Assembly (NCBI RefSeq): GCF_000744225.1
Contig: NZ_JQLN01000006.1
Span: 682,001-746,000, forward strand
Direction: 5' to 3'
DNA from: Kitasatospora mediocidica KCTC 9733
GTDB taxonomy: Bacteria > Actinomycetota > Actinomycetes > Streptomycetales > Streptomycetaceae
DNA length: 64,000 bases
Part shown: piece after piece, positions 1-8,815 of the stretch
How positions within the stretch are numbered: position 1 is the first letter of the stretch
How the letters are laid out: every line of letters starts with the position of its first letter
Notes under the pieces: generated by a model
What the model saw: only the letters and a program-made list of their open reading frames with translations
What the model was told of the DNA's origin: nothing
The model's database searches: none
Made by a program: the position numbers and the translations under genes

Positions 1-24
1 GGCTGGTGATTTCCGGACGAGCCG

Positions 25-1536
25 TCAGCGGGGCTGCTCGGTCTCGTAGTCGAACCAGTCGAAGTGGACGGTGCCGGATGCGGCATACATGCCGATCACC
101 CGGCCGGTGAAGCCGCCGGCCACCTCGGTGGACAGGTAGCGGCCGTCGAGGGTGCCGAGCACGGTGAACGTGCCGTCCGGCTCCTCGACGCCGAAGGAGA
201 GGAGATCGGGCCCGGTCCGCGCGTCCTGCGGCGGCGCCGGGGCGATGTCGACGCCCAGGACCACCGGCCCGACGGGCAGCGACCGGACCGCCACCTCGGT
301 GCGCAGCGGCCCGATCCGGGCGAAGACCCGCACCTCGCCCGCGTCGGCCTCGATCTCGTAGTGGTGCTGCTCGTCCAGCCGGACGGCCAGGCCGCCCCGG
401 CCGGCGTAGGCGTCGACCAGCGTGCGCACCCGGCAGCTCCGGTGCTGCTGGCGCCTGCCGACGAACACCGCGTCGGGCTCGTCCAGCGAGCCGCCGGCGG
501 CGTGCAGGGTCAGCCACCCGGCGCGCTCCTCGGTGCCGCAGAGCTCGGCGCGGCGCTCGCGCACCGAGATCCACTGCGGGTGCAGCTCGGCCTGGTCGAA
601 GTCCTCCCGCGTCGGCACCTGCGGAACGGGCGCCAGCGGCCAGCCCGGCGCGGGCATCTCCAGCTCCAGGTCGCCGACCACGGGCCAGCCGTCCACCCAG
701 CTCACCGGTACGAGGAAGGTCTCGCGGCCGAGCACGTGCCAGCCAGGGGTGCCGCCGCCCGGCCGCGCGCCGAGCAGCACCAGGCACCAGGAGCCGTCGG
801 GCGCCTGCACCAGGTCGGCGTGGCCGGTGTTCTGGATCGGGTGATGGGTGCTGCGGTGGGTCAGGATCGGGTTGGCCGGGCACGGCTCGAACGGGCCGGT
901 CGGCGAGTCGCCGCGGGCGATCGAGACGCAGTGGCCGCGCTCGGTGCCGCCCTCGGCAATCAGCAGGTACCAGTAGTCGCCGATCCGGTACAGGTGCGGT
1001 GCCTCGGGGGCCTGCGCTCCGGGCGCGCCGGACCAGGTCCGCTCCGGTTCGCTCAGGTTCTCGCCGGTCACCGGGTCGAGGCGGAGCTGGGAGATGCCGG
1101 CAACGGTGCACCAGCAGGTGCCGTCCTCGTCCCAGGCCAGGTCGGGGTCGATGCCGGGAACGCCGGGCAGCGGCAGCGGGTCGGACCACGGGCCCGCCGG
1201 ATCGGTGGCGGTGAAGAGCACGTTGCCGGCTGCGCCCACGTTGGTGACGATCAGCCAGAACCGGCCGTTGTGGTGGCGCAGGGTGGGCGCGTAGATCCCG
1301 GCGGAGGAGGGCATGTCGCGGGGCAGGCGCAGCTGGCTCGGCCGGTCCAGGGCGTTGCCGATCTGACTCCAGTTCACCAGGTCGCGGCTGTGGAACACAG
1401 GGATGCCCGGGAAGTACTCAAAGCTGGAGCAGACGAGGTAGTAGTCGTCGCCCACCCGGCAGATGCTGGGGTCGGGGTGGAAGCCGGGGATCACGGGGTT
1501 GGCGACGGTACCGTCCGCCTGGTGCTGGCCTGACAC
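25..1536 (-). CDS. GH43 family glycosidase, probable beta-xylosidase/arabinofuranosidase
   Basis: A 503-aa enzyme with the five-bladed GH43 fold at the N-terminus and a beta-sandwich C-terminal domain typical of GH43 beta-xylosidases. Visible family signatures: HPDPS near residues 20-24 (Asp22 as base), DPDLAWDEDG further on (the pKa-modulating Asp), and PEAPHLY (the general acid Glu). No signal peptide is seen with the chosen GTG start, so it probably acts inside the cell on imported xylo- or arabino-oligosaccharides. The GTG at 1536 was chosen because GAGAGGA lies 6-9 bases upstream; the open frame continues 47 codons further, but only through terminator sequence. It lies downstream of a decayed arabinofuranosidase gene and is separated from it by a strong hairpin. 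Substrate (xylose versus arabinose) cannot be decided from sequence alone. Confidence 0.85.
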   Translation of the reverse strand: MSGQHQADGTVANPVIPGFHPDPSICRVGDDYYLVCSSFEYFPGIPVFHSRDLVNWSQIGNALDRPSQLRLPRDMPSSAGIYAPTLRHHNGRFWLIVTNVGAAGNVLFTATDPAGPWSDPLPLPGVPGIDPDLAWDEDGTCWCTVAGISQLRLDPVTGENLSEPERTWSGAPGAQAPEAPHLYRIGDYWYLLIAEGGTERGHCVSIARGDSPTGPFEPCPANPILTHRSTHHPIQNTGHADLVQAPDGSWCLVLLGARPGGGTPGWHVLGRETFLVPVSWVDGWPVVGDLELEMPAPGWPLAPVPQVPTREDFDQAELHPQWISVRERRAELCGTEERAGWLTLHAAGGSLDEPDAVFVGRRQQHRSCRVRTLVDAYAGRGGLAVRLDEQHHYEIEADAGEVRVFARIGPLRTEVAVRSLPVGPVVLGVDIAPAPPQDARTGPDLLSFGVEEPDGTFTVLGTLDGRYLSTEVAGGFTGRVIGMYAASGTVHFDWFDYETEQPR

Positions 1537-1570
1537 GTGCTCAGTTCCTCTCAGGGTCTGTTCTTGAGGG

Positions 1571-1606
1571 GTGGTGCCCCGGCTGTTTGGGCGGCCGGGG
1601 CACCAC
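1571..1606. terminator. Strong hairpin terminator
   Basis: A perfect 13-bp stem (GTGGTGCCCCGGC with its complement) closes a 10-base loop. It follows the stop of the minus-strand arabinofuranosidase-like remnant and precedes the GH43 start, so it should end transcription coming from the remnant. Confidence 0.7.
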
Positions 1607-1621
1607 GGTTCGTTCGCGGCA

Positions 1622-2580
1622 CTAGCCGGTTGCGCAGGTGGAGCCGTTGAACCAGAAGGTGGACGGGTCGGCGTCACTGCTGGTCCAGGTCGCCTGGAAG
1701 ACGAACTGGACGTTTCCGCCCTGGGGGATGGCGGCGTTGGCCTCGGTCACCGCGATACCGACGTTGGGGGCGTTGGTACCGGCATACTGGTTGATCAGCG
1801 AGCGCACGGAGCCGCTGATGTTGGGGATCAGCGCCTGCGGCTTGCTGAGCAGGTCGGCCTCGCTGGTGCTACTCGGGTAGGTGTGCACGATCGCGAAGTC
1901 GATCTTCGAGCCCGCGATCGACAGGCCCGTGTGGTTCCAGTCCTGCGTGTCGCCCGGACCGACGATGCCGTCCGGCCGGAAGCCGGGGGTGGTCAGTACG
2001 GCGCCGATCTTGATGGTCGGGTCGACCGCCTTCATCGCCGAGATGTACTGCACGAGGTTGTTGGCGTAGGTGGTGGCGCTGTGGCTGCTGTGGGTGTCGT
2101 ACTCCCAGCCGTTGCCGTTGGTGTACTCGCCGTTGCCGTAGACCTCGTTGCCGACCTCCCAGTACTTGACGCCGTATCCCTTCGTGATGTTGGCATACTG
2201 GACCCAGGCGGCGTCCTCCTGGGCGGTGCCGGAGCCGTAGTTGGCGGTCAGGATCGGCTGCGCGCCGGCCGCGCGCATGGTGCCCATGAAGGCGTCGAAG
2301 CCGGTGTTCGGGGCGACGTAGGCGCCGCCCGAGGCGGTACCGGTCTGCCAGTGGTAGACATCGGAGTGGCTGCCGCCGGGGTAGCGGACGGCGCCGATGC
2401 CGGCGTTGGCGAGCAGGCCGGGGGTGTCGGAGGCGTTCATGTTCGCGTCGAAGACGGCGGTGTTGACGCCGACGCCGACGCCGGTGCTCGGGCTGGTGGC
2501 GAGCTGCTGCGCGGCGTCGACCGACACCGACACGCGGTCGCGACCGTGCGGTTACGGGTGGTGTGGAACGACCATCTCAT
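1622..2580 (-). pseudogene. Secreted alpha-L-arabinofuranosidase-like glycosidase with two deletions
   Basis: The open part (from 2533) matches the N-terminal half of the intact enzyme at 19522-21420: VSVDAAQQLATSP, AVRYPGGSHSD, KYWEVGNEVYGNG (acid/base Glu) and the region of the second catalytic Glu (AVTEANA). Upstream, an ATG at 2580 with a good ribosome site (GGAGGGACAAC) opens a signal-peptide start, MRWSFHTTRNRTVATA. It is in another frame and has lost its hydrophobic core and cleavage site: a 5' deletion with frameshift. At the 3' end the catalytic domain jumps directly from AVTEANA to a CBM2 tail (GGNVQFVFQATW...FWFNGSTC), so the second half of the barrel, the linker and most of CBM2 are missing in frame. 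Inferred to be dead: no export and no complete barrel. Confidence 0.8.
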
Positions 2581-2672
2581 GTTGTCCCTCCATGGGGATG
2601 GCGTCGTGCTCGGGTGGGTGGTGTGGATCTCCCGTGTTCGCGACGGTGGACCCGGACCCGGGCTCGCGGTGC

Positions 2673-3788
2673 ACCGGCGAGCGCATCCCCACCGACGTCG
2701 TCTGGCACGACGGATCCGACCCCGAGCGGATGCACAACTGCTACACCCACCTGTACAACCGGGCCGTCTTCGAGCTGCTGCGCGAGGAGCGCGGCGAGGG
2801 CGAGGCGCTGCTCTTCGCGCGGTCCGCCACCGCCGGCGGCCAGCAGTACCCGGTGCACTGGGGCGGCGACTGCGAGTCCCACTTCAACGCGATGGCCGAG
2901 TCGCTGCGCGGCGGCCTGTCACTCGGGCTGTCCGGCTTCGGGTTCTGGAGCCACGACATCGGTGGCTTCGAGGGCACGCCCACGCCCGCGGTCTTCAAGC
3001 GCTGGGTGCAGTTCGGCCTGTTGTCCTCCCACAGCCGACTGCACGGCAGCAAGTCCTACCGCGTGCCGTGGGACTACGGCGAGGAGGCCGTCGAGGTCAC
3101 CCGCGAGTTCACCCTGCTCAAGCACCGCCTCGCGCCCTACCTGCAGCACGCCGCCCAGCGGGCGTCCGCCACCGGCATCCCGGTGATGCGAGCCATGCTG
3201 CTGGAGTTCCCGGACGACCCGGCCGCCGCCGCGCTCGACCGGCAGTACCTGCTGGGGGAGGACCTGCTGGTCGCCCCGGTCTTCACCGACGAGGGCATGG
3301 TCGAGTACTACGTGCCCGAGGGCACCTGGACCAACTTCCTGACGGGTGACCAGTTCACCGGCCCACGCTGGGTGCGGGAGCAGCATGGCTTCCGCACGCT
3401 GCCGCTGCTCGCCCGCCCCGACTCCGTCATCCCGCTCGCCGCCGACGACCAGCACCCGGTCTGCGCCTGGGCGGAGGGCGTGGAGCTGCGGGTGCACGCC
3501 TTCGCCGACGGAGCGGAGCGCATCCTGGAGATCCCGCGCACCGACGGACCCGGCCGGACCGCCGTCTTCCAGTTGCGGCGTGAGGGTGAGCTGCTGCGGG
3601 TGACCACCGACAGCCCGCACCCGTGGAAGCTGCGGATCGGCGGCCCGGCCGGCACCCTGCACACCCAGCCCGCCGGCACCCGGGAGGCCGAGTTCCCTAC
3701 CCGGCGTGAGAGTGTCCGGCGGAGGCCGACCGGTCCGGGTGCGCCGGGAGACGGCACGCGGGCGTCAGGAATTCCTCCGCCGGATTGA
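2673..3788 (+). pseudogene. GH31 alpha-xylosidase (YicI-like), N-terminal half missing
   Basis: From ERIPTDVVWHDGSDP onward the sequence follows GH31 alpha-xylosidases closely: RSATAGGQQYPVHWGGDC (the acid/base Asp), GFGFWSHDIGGFEG, RLHGSKSYRVPW, then the C-terminal beta domains. Roughly the first 400 residues are absent. In the family the nucleophile Asp lies in KTDFGERIP; here the family match begins at GERIP, so the nucleophile has been lost. The frame can be read upstream to 2397, but that part is antisense to the neighbouring arabinofuranosidase remnant and has no GH31 character. No start or ribosome site fits. It abuts the 5' end of the damaged gene at 1622-2580, so a rearrangement junction lies between 2581 and 2672. 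Confidence 0.85.
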
Positions 3789-3891
3789 ACGCTCGGCCGT
3801 CAGCGAGCGTATGAGTGCTAGAACGCGGGCGACCGCTTCCGGGCCGGTCACGGCCCGTACCACCGGCACTCTCAGCGAACAGGAACACGCA

Positions 3892-4407
3892 GTGGCAGAG
3901 AACCCCAGCGCAGCAGGATTCCCCACGCGCCGCACGGTCGTGGCGGCCGTGAGCGGCACCGGATTGGTGGCGGCCCTCGCCGCGTGCTCCGGCACCGACA
4001 AGCCGTCGGCGGCGCAGTCACCTGCCGTCCAAGACTCCTCGCTCCCGGCGGGCGGGGCCGTGCCGCCGACGTCCGCCGGCTCCGCCGCGGCCTCCGGCTC
4101 TGCTGCCCCGGCCGCCGGAGGCTCCCCGCTGGCCGCCACCGCGGACATCCCCGTGGGGGGCGGCAAGATCTTCGAGGAGCAGAAGGTCGTCGTGACGCAG
4201 CCCGCTCCCGGCGAGTTCAAGGCGTTCTCGGCCGTCTGCACCCATCGGGGCTGCACGGTCGGCGACGTGACCGGCGGAACGATCAACTGCCCCTGCCACG
4301 GAAGCAAGTTCAAGATCAGTGACGGCAGCGTGGCCAACGGCCCGGCCACCCAGCCGCTTGCGGAGGCCAAGGTGACGGTGTCCGGGAACTCGATCACCCT
4401 GAGCTGA
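3892..4407 (+). CDS. Rieske [2Fe-2S] Tat lipoprotein
   Basis: A 171-aa exported iron-sulphur protein. The N-terminus has a twin-arginine signal (FPTRRTVVAAV) ending in a lipobox (LAAC), so it is probably folded in the cytoplasm, exported by Tat and lipid-anchored. An Ala/Ser/Gly/Pro-rich spacer follows, then the Rieske domain with both ligand pairs: CTHRGC and CPCHGSKF. GTG at 3892 is preferred because AGGAA sits about 8 bases upstream and the Tat motif then lies close to the start; an in-frame ATG at 3811 lacks a clear ribosome site. Such proteins carry electrons for an oxidase or oxygenase, but no partner is adjacent. It ends at a bidirectional terminator. Confidence 0.88.
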   Translation: MAENPSAAGFPTRRTVVAAVSGTGLVAALAACSGTDKPSAAQSPAVQDSSLPAGGAVPPTSAGSAAASGSAAPAAGGSPLAATADIPVGGGKIFEEQKVVVTQPAPGEFKAFSAVCTHRGCTVGDVTGGTINCPCHGSKFKISDGSVANGPATQPLAEAKVTVSGNSITLS

Positions 4408-4422
4408 CGGCACTCGACGAAC

Positions 4423-4455
4423 GGGGCGGTTCACGAGCACGTCGTGAACCGCCCC
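4423..4455. terminator. Bidirectional hairpin terminator
   Basis: A perfect 14-bp stem (GGGGCGGTTCACGA and complement) with a 5-base loop lies between the convergent Rieske gene and the ricin-domain remnant. Confidence 0.8.
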
Positions 4456-4466
4456 CGGTCACCGGG

Positions 4467-4830
4467 CTACTGCGCGGTGAAGGACCACTGCAGGTTCGTG
4501 CTGCCGTTCCAGGTCCACTGCTTGGTGACGGAGCCGGAGGCGACCTGTCCGCCGCCGTCCAGGACCAGGCCCGCGGTGCGGTTGGCGATGCTGTACTGGC
4601 CGTTGCCCCGGTCGGTGATCTGCCACTGCTGGTTGGTGCCGCCGTTCCAGCCGGCCTGCTGCGCGGGCGACCCGTCGGCGGTGGCGCCCCAGCCGTCGGC
4701 GACCATGCCGTTGGTGCGGTTGACCAGCCGGTAGGAGCCGTTGCCGTGCCAGTACGGGGCGGCGATGTCGCCGGGGCCGCCGCGTTCGTAGTCGAAGACC
4801 TCGCCGAGGCAGATGGCGGACAGTGGCACC
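4467..4830 (-). pseudogene. C-terminal fragment of a glycosidase with ricin-type (CBM13) domain
   Basis: In one frame ending at the TAG at 4467-4469 lie SAICLGEVFDYERGG followed by a ricin-B-like lectin module with repeated Q-x-W motifs (NQQWQI, LQWSF) and the usual VNRTNGMVADGWG / ANRTAGLVLDGGG pattern. No start codon, ribosome site or catalytic domain precedes it; the frame runs into the 3' end of the neighbouring GH6 gene. The part before the lectin repeats could be the end of a secreted hemicellulase, but I cannot assign the family. It is a 3' remnant left by a deletion. Confidence 0.7.
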
Positions 4831-4906
4831 TTTGTGGGCAATCTGGCGGCTTGTCTCTTCGTTGCCGTGCCGGAAGTTCCGGCATACATGGGATGTTCAG
4901 CGACTC

Positions 4907-5881
4907 TCAGTACCCGTAGACCAGGTTGTAGGCGATCTGGGGCAGGAACTGTCCGGCGCTCGAGCCGGCGCCGGTGCCGCAGTTGCCGTCGGACTCGCCG
5001 GGCGCCTTGATCCACAACAGCATCTCGGCGCCGCCGCCCAGTTGCGTGGGCGTGCCGGTCCGGCGGCCGGCCGGGTTGCACCACTGGCCGTCGGAGCCGT
5101 TGCCGTTGCGGCTGGTGTCGACGACGTACGGCTTGGTGAACCCGTTCGTCTGCTGCAGTGCCGCGTCGACCGCGTTGCCGTACGCCGTGTTCTGCGCGGT
5201 GGGGTAGAAGTTGGACACGTTGAGGGAGAACCCGTGGGCTCCGCGCAGCCCCGCCGCGACCAGGTGCTGGGCCATGGTGGTGGCGTCCAGCCAGCCGGGA
5301 TTGCCCGCGTCCAGGTAGACCCAGGTGTTCGGGGCCTTGGCGTTGAACTGGGCGACGGCGTTGTTCAGCAGCGCGTTGCGATCGGCGATCTGGGCCTGCG
5401 TCATGCAGCTCTCGTCGCCCAGCGAGTCGGGTTCGAGGACGACCACCGCCGGCCGGTTGCCGATGCCGCTGGCGAAGGCGGCGATCCAGCTGTCGTAGGC
5501 GGCGTCGGAGCCGGCACCGCCGCCGGACTGGCCGGCGCAGATGTCCCGGTTGGGGATGTCGTACGCGACCAGGATCGGCAGCTTGCCGTTGGCGGCGGCG
5601 GCACCGGCGAAGGCGCCGGTCGCCGTCCCGATGGGGCCGCTCCAGTTGCCGAACCAACGGGCCGTGGGCACGTTCGCGATCGACGAACGGATGGCGGCGG
5701 CGCGGCCGTCACCGGAGTTGGCGTTGAGCCACTGCTGGGCGCTGGAGCCGGGATCGACGTAGAAACCGTCGGTCATGGTGGTCGGGGCGGCGGCGTATGC
5801 CGTCCCGGGATGGACGGCGGCCAGGAGTGCGGTCAGCGATGCCGCGATGAGCAATGACAACCTGCGGCGCGAACGGCGCAT
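4907..5881 (-). CDS. Secreted GH6 endoglucanase, single domain
   Basis: A 324-aa enzyme with a Sec-type signal peptide (RRSRRR, hydrophobic core, cut near residue 31) and a GH6 barrel. Catalytic landmarks: YDIPNRD (Asp113), VVLEPDSLGD (Asp152, the proton donor) and KAPGESDG (Asp298). The compact size without long active-site loops fits an endoglucanase rather than a cellobiohydrolase; cleavage is at internal beta-1,4-glucosidic bonds with inversion. Unlike the cellulases at 42-47 kb it has no CBM2 or linker. ATG at 5881 follows GGAGGAA at ideal distance. The promoter carries a CebR-like box, so induction by cello-oligosaccharides is likely. Confidence 0.92.
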   Translation of the reverse strand: MRRSRRRLSLLIAASLTALLAAVHPGTAYAAAPTTMTDGFYVDPGSSAQQWLNANSGDGRAAAIRSSIANVPTARWFGNWSGPIGTATGAFAGAAAANGKLPILVAYDIPNRDICAGQSGGGAGSDAAYDSWIAAFASGIGNRPAVVVLEPDSLGDESCMTQAQIADRNALLNNAVAQFNAKAPNTWVYLDAGNPGWLDATTMAQHLVAAGLRGAHGFSLNVSNFYPTAQNTAYGNAVDAALQQTNGFTKPYVVDTSRNGNGSDGQWCNPAGRRTGTPTQLGGGAEMLLWIKAPGESDGNCGTGAGSSAGQFLPQIAYNLVYGY

Positions 5882-5927
5882 GGCGTTTCCTCCGCTGGGG
5901 GTGGGTGGAGGCTGGGGGAGTGGTGCG

Positions 5928-5941
5928 TGGGAGCGCTTCCA
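5928..5941. promoter_or_regulatory. CebR-like operator upstream of the GH6 endoglucanase
   Basis: TGGGAGCGCTTCCA differs by one base from the 14-bp palindrome TGGGAGCGCTCCCA bound by the cellulose-utilisation repressor CebR in Streptomyces. On the minus strand a TTGACA -35 element at 5978-5973 and a possible -10 (CAATCA, 5955-5950) lie just upstream, so the box overlaps the expected transcription start. No cebR is present in this window. Confidence 0.75.
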
Positions 5942-6040
5942 CGTCTGGATGATTGGCCCCTCGGTGACTCACTGTCAAGGAGTCGGGCGCACCCGCCGCC
6001 GGCCGGATCGTCCCCCGCCTGACGCCGCGACGGCAGGCGG

Positions 6041-6077
6041 CAGGCGGCGGTCGCCATGGGGGTGCGACCGCCGCCTG
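6041..6077. terminator. Hairpin terminator after bxlR
   Basis: A perfect 14-bp stem (CAGGCGGCGGTCGC and complement) with a 9-base loop, located 130 bases past the stop of the LacI gene at 6207. Confidence 0.7.
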
Positions 6078-6143
6078 GTCACCGGCGGGGCGTCAGTTGG
6101 TCGCGGCTGGGGGAGCCCTGGGGCCGACCCGGCTGAAGGGGGC

Positions 6144-6156
6144 TCGAAGGTTTCGA
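6144..6156. promoter_or_regulatory. Palindromic CGAA-N3-TTCG element
   Basis: TCGAAGGTTTCGA has 5-base arms around 3 bases. It resembles the inverted CGAA/TTCG-type elements reported near Streptomyces xylan-utilisation genes. It sits between the end of bxlR and the GH6 promoter, about 265 bases upstream of the GH6 start; function is inferred and weak. Confidence 0.35.
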
Positions 6157-6206
6157 CCAGGCTACCGATCGCCAGGCGGCGACCCTAAAGCCCGAGCGGC
6201 GGGCCG

Positions 6207-7217
6207 TCAAGAGCGGGCGGACGGAGCAGCGGTGCTGCCGCGCACCACCAGCGTGGTCGCCAGCTCGACCCGCAGCGTGTTCGGCCGGTTGCCGCGGGCC
6301 AGGTCGAGCACCATCCGGGTGGCCACCTCGGCCATCTCGGTGAGCGGTTGGCGCACCGTGGTCAGCGCCGGCCCCACCCAGCGGGCCAGCGGAAGGTCGT
6401 CGAAGCCGACGACACTCAGGTCCTCCGGGACCCGCAGGCCCAGTTCGCGGGCGGCCTGGTAGAGCCCGAGCGCCTGGAGGTCGTTGCCGGTGAAGACCGC
6501 GGTGGGACGGTCCGGCGCGCGCAGCAGTTCCAGGCCGGCGACGTACCCGGCCTCGTGGTGGAAGTCGCCCTCGCGCACCAGGGCCGGATCGAACGGGACG
6601 CCGGCCGTCTCGAGCGCCGCCCGGTAGCCGTCCACCCGGGCGCGGCTGCACATCATCCGGCCCGGCCCGGCGATCACCGCGATCCGCCGGTGGCCCAGGT
6701 CCAGCAGGTGGCGGGTGGCCGCCAGGCCGCCGTTCCAGTTGGTGGCGCCGACCGCGGGCACCTCCTGGCCGGGGTCGCCGGCCGGGTCCATCACCACGAA
6801 CGGGATGTCCCGGCTGGTGAGTTGCGCCCGTTGGACCGGATCCAGGCCGGAGAGCACCAGCAGCGCGCCGGTCGGCCGGCGGGCCAGCACCCCGTCGACC
6901 CAGGACTGGCCGATGCTGAGGCGGCCGGAGGATTCGGAGAGCACCACCGACAGCCCCTCCTCGCGGACCACGTTCTCCACGCCGCGGATCACCTCCATCG
7001 CCCAGGGGCTCTCCAGCTCGTGGAAAACCAGCTCCAGCAGGGGCGCGGCGTGGCCGGTGCCGCGCCGCCGACGGTAGCCATGGGCCCGGAGCAGCTCCTC
7101 CACCCGTTCCCGGGTGGCCGGGGCGACGTCCGCCCGGCCGTTCAGCACCTTCGAAACTGTCGGAGCTGAAACCCCTGCCGCTCTGGCGATCTGCGCCAGT
7201 GTCGCCGTTCCCGTCAC
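6207..7217 (-). CDS. bxlR: LacI-family repressor of the xylo-oligosaccharide cassette
   Basis: A 336-aa repressor: N-terminal LacI helix-turn-helix (TLAQIARAAGVSAPTVSKVLNG), hinge, then a periplasmic-binding-protein-like sensor domain. It is divergent from bxlE, the arrangement known for the bxlREFGA cluster of Streptomyces thermoviolaceus; by analogy it represses that operon until xylobiose or a related sugar binds. GTG at 7217 was chosen because GAGGAGGAGG lies just before it and gives the standard LacI length; the frame stays open further upstream through an acidic low-complexity stretch with another possible GTG at 7280. The effector could be another pentose oligomer. Confidence 0.85.
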   Translation of the reverse strand: MTGTATLAQIARAAGVSAPTVSKVLNGRADVAPATRERVEELLRAHGYRRRRGTGHAAPLLELVFHELESPWAMEVIRGVENVVREEGLSVVLSESSGRLSIGQSWVDGVLARRPTGALLVLSGLDPVQRAQLTSRDIPFVVMDPAGDPGQEVPAVGATNWNGGLAATRHLLDLGHRRIAVIAGPGRMMCSRARVDGYRAALETAGVPFDPALVREGDFHHEAGYVAGLELLRAPDRPTAVFTGNDLQALGLYQAARELGLRVPEDLSVVGFDDLPLARWVGPALTTVRQPLTEMAEVATRMVLDLARGNRPNTLRVELATTLVVRGSTAAPSARS

Positions 7218-7341
7218 GGCCTCCTCCTCGTCCGCCTCGTCCGCTGCTGCCTGCGAATTTCCGCTTCCTGAAAGCTTCACAGCACGGATGGTAGCCCCTG
7301 CCCGACGCGTTGGAGCCGTGAAGTGAAGCTGTGCGAAGGGC

Positions 7342-7399
7342 TTGACGCGCTCGATCGCCCGGCCTACGTTTCCCCACAACATTCGGTCGTTCATCCGAA
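7342..7399 (+). promoter_or_regulatory. bxlE promoter and possible operator
   Basis: TTGACG at 7342-7347 and TACGTT at 7365-7370, 17 bases apart, form a good vegetative promoter. Just downstream, TTCGG (7382-7386) and CCGAA (7395-7399) form an inverted repeat with an 8-base spacer, a plausible BxlR target. Confidence 0.5.
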
Positions 7400-7419
7400 A
7401 CAATCGAAAGAGGCAGGCG

Positions 7420-8784
7420 ATGAAGCACGTCTCGACCGCCCCCCACCGTCGGGCTTCCAGCCCTTCCCACCCTTCCCGTGCTCCCCGCCGTTCCCACGTT
7501 CCGCTGACGGCCACCGCCCTGGCCTGCGCGGCCGCGCTGTCCCTGGTCACCGCCTGCGGCTCCAGCGGCGGCAGCGGCTCGGGCGGCTCGGGCGTCATCC
7601 ACGTCCTGGCCTACGGCGACGCGGGCAACACCGTCGAGAAGAGCATCGTCGACACGTTCAACAAGACCTCCAAGGTCAAGGCGGTGCTCGACACCATTCC
7701 CGGCGCGGACTACCAGAGCAAGCTGCAGACCGTCATCAACACCCCGCAGGCGCCGGACGTCTTCTTCAACTGGGGCGGCGGCAGCATCGCACCCTTCGTC
7801 AAGGCCGGCCTGCTGATGCCGCTCGACGACATGATCGCCAAGGACCCGGCCCTGAAGGCCGACTTCCTGCCCTCGGTGTTCAACACGGCCGTCATCGACG
7901 GCAGGTCCTACGGCGTCCCGATGCGCGGTACCCAGCCGGTGCTGCTGTTCGACAACAAGAAGGTACTCGCCGACGCCGGGCTCACCCCGCCCACCACCTG
8001 GGACCAATTACTGGACGAGGTCCGCACGTTGAAGGCGAAGCGGATCACCGCGATCGCCCTCGGCGGCGGTGACCAGTGGCCCGAGCTGATGTGGTTCGAG
8101 TACCTCTTCGACCGGGTGGCCGGCCCCGGCGTCCTCCAGAAGGCTGTCGGCGGCGACAAGAGCGCCTGGAGCAGCCCGGAGAGCACCAAGGCCCTGGGCC
8201 TGCTCAAGCAGCTGATCGACGCGGGCGCGTTCGGCACCACCTACGACTCGGTCAAGTTCACCGACGGCGGGTCACCGGCCCTGCTGGCCAAGGGCAAGGC
8301 CGCGTTCGAGCTGATGGGCTCCTGGGAGTACGCCACCCAGCAGTCCGCCAACCCCGACTTCGCCAAGAACCAGCTCGGCTACAGCGCCTTCCCGAGCGTC
8401 GCCGACGGGCAGGGCGACCCGAACGACCTGGTGGGCAACACCAACAACTTCTACTCGGTGCGCAGCACCACCAAGTACCCGGACGCCGTGGCGCAGTTCC
8501 TCAAGCTGATGTACTCGGACGAGTTCGTCAAGGCGCAGCTGGCGATCGGCAACCTGCCGACCACCACCAACACCCCGAAGTTCCTGGCGAGTTCGGCCAG
8601 TCCGGCGTACTCGCAGTACCAGTACGACCTGGTCGAGCGTGCCCCGTCGTTCCAGCTGTCCTGGGACCAGGCCTACCCGCCGGCCGCGATGACTCCGATG
8701 CACCAGGCCGTGCAGCGCTTCTTCGACGGCCAGTTGGACGCAGGCGGCTTCGTCGCGGCGATGCAGGCCCTGCCCACTCCCTGA
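7420..8784 (+). CDS. bxlE: Sugar ABC transporter substrate-binding lipoprotein
   Basis: A 454-aa extracellular solute-binding protein (family 1). The signal peptide ends in a lipobox (LVTAC) followed by a Gly/Ser linker, so it is tethered to the outer face of the membrane. The body has the binding-protein pattern (PDVFFNWGGG, YGVPM, YSDEFVKAQLAIGNLP). ATG at 7420 has AGAGG upstream and is the first start that gives a sensible signal peptide. It heads an operon with two permeases and a GH3 enzyme. By synteny it binds xylobiose or other xylo-oligosaccharides; the ligand is inferred. Confidence 0.85.
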   Translation: MKHVSTAPHRRASSPSHPSRAPRRSHVPLTATALACAAALSLVTACGSSGGSGSGGSGVIHVLAYGDAGNTVEKSIVDTFNKTSKVKAVLDTIPGADYQSKLQTVINTPQAPDVFFNWGGGSIAPFVKAGLLMPLDDMIAKDPALKADFLPSVFNTAVIDGRSYGVPMRGTQPVLLFDNKKVLADAGLTPPTTWDQLLDEVRTLKAKRITAIALGGGDQWPELMWFEYLFDRVAGPGVLQKAVGGDKSAWSSPESTKALGLLKQLIDAGAFGTTYDSVKFTDGGSPALLAKGKAAFELMGSWEYATQQSANPDFAKNQLGYSAFPSVADGQGDPNDLVGNTNNFYSVRSTTKYPDAVAQFLKLMYSDEFVKAQLAIGNLPTTTNTPKFLASSASPAYSQYQYDLVERAPSFQLSWDQAYPPAAMTPMHQAVQRFFDGQLDAGGFVAAMQALPTP

Positions 8785-8815
8785 GCCACCCGGCCGAGTA
8801 CGGAGGTCTCGACCG

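Noticed and set aside
2397..2672. Upstream extension of the GH31 frame
   Set aside because: It overlaps the arabinofuranosidase-like remnant on the other strand and shows no GH31 resemblance, so it is not part of a gene.
7262..7276. GAAAGCTTC sequence as the BxlR operator
   Set aside because: Only the central AAGCTT is symmetric, and the site lies within the alternative 5' extension of bxlR; no stronger support than chance.
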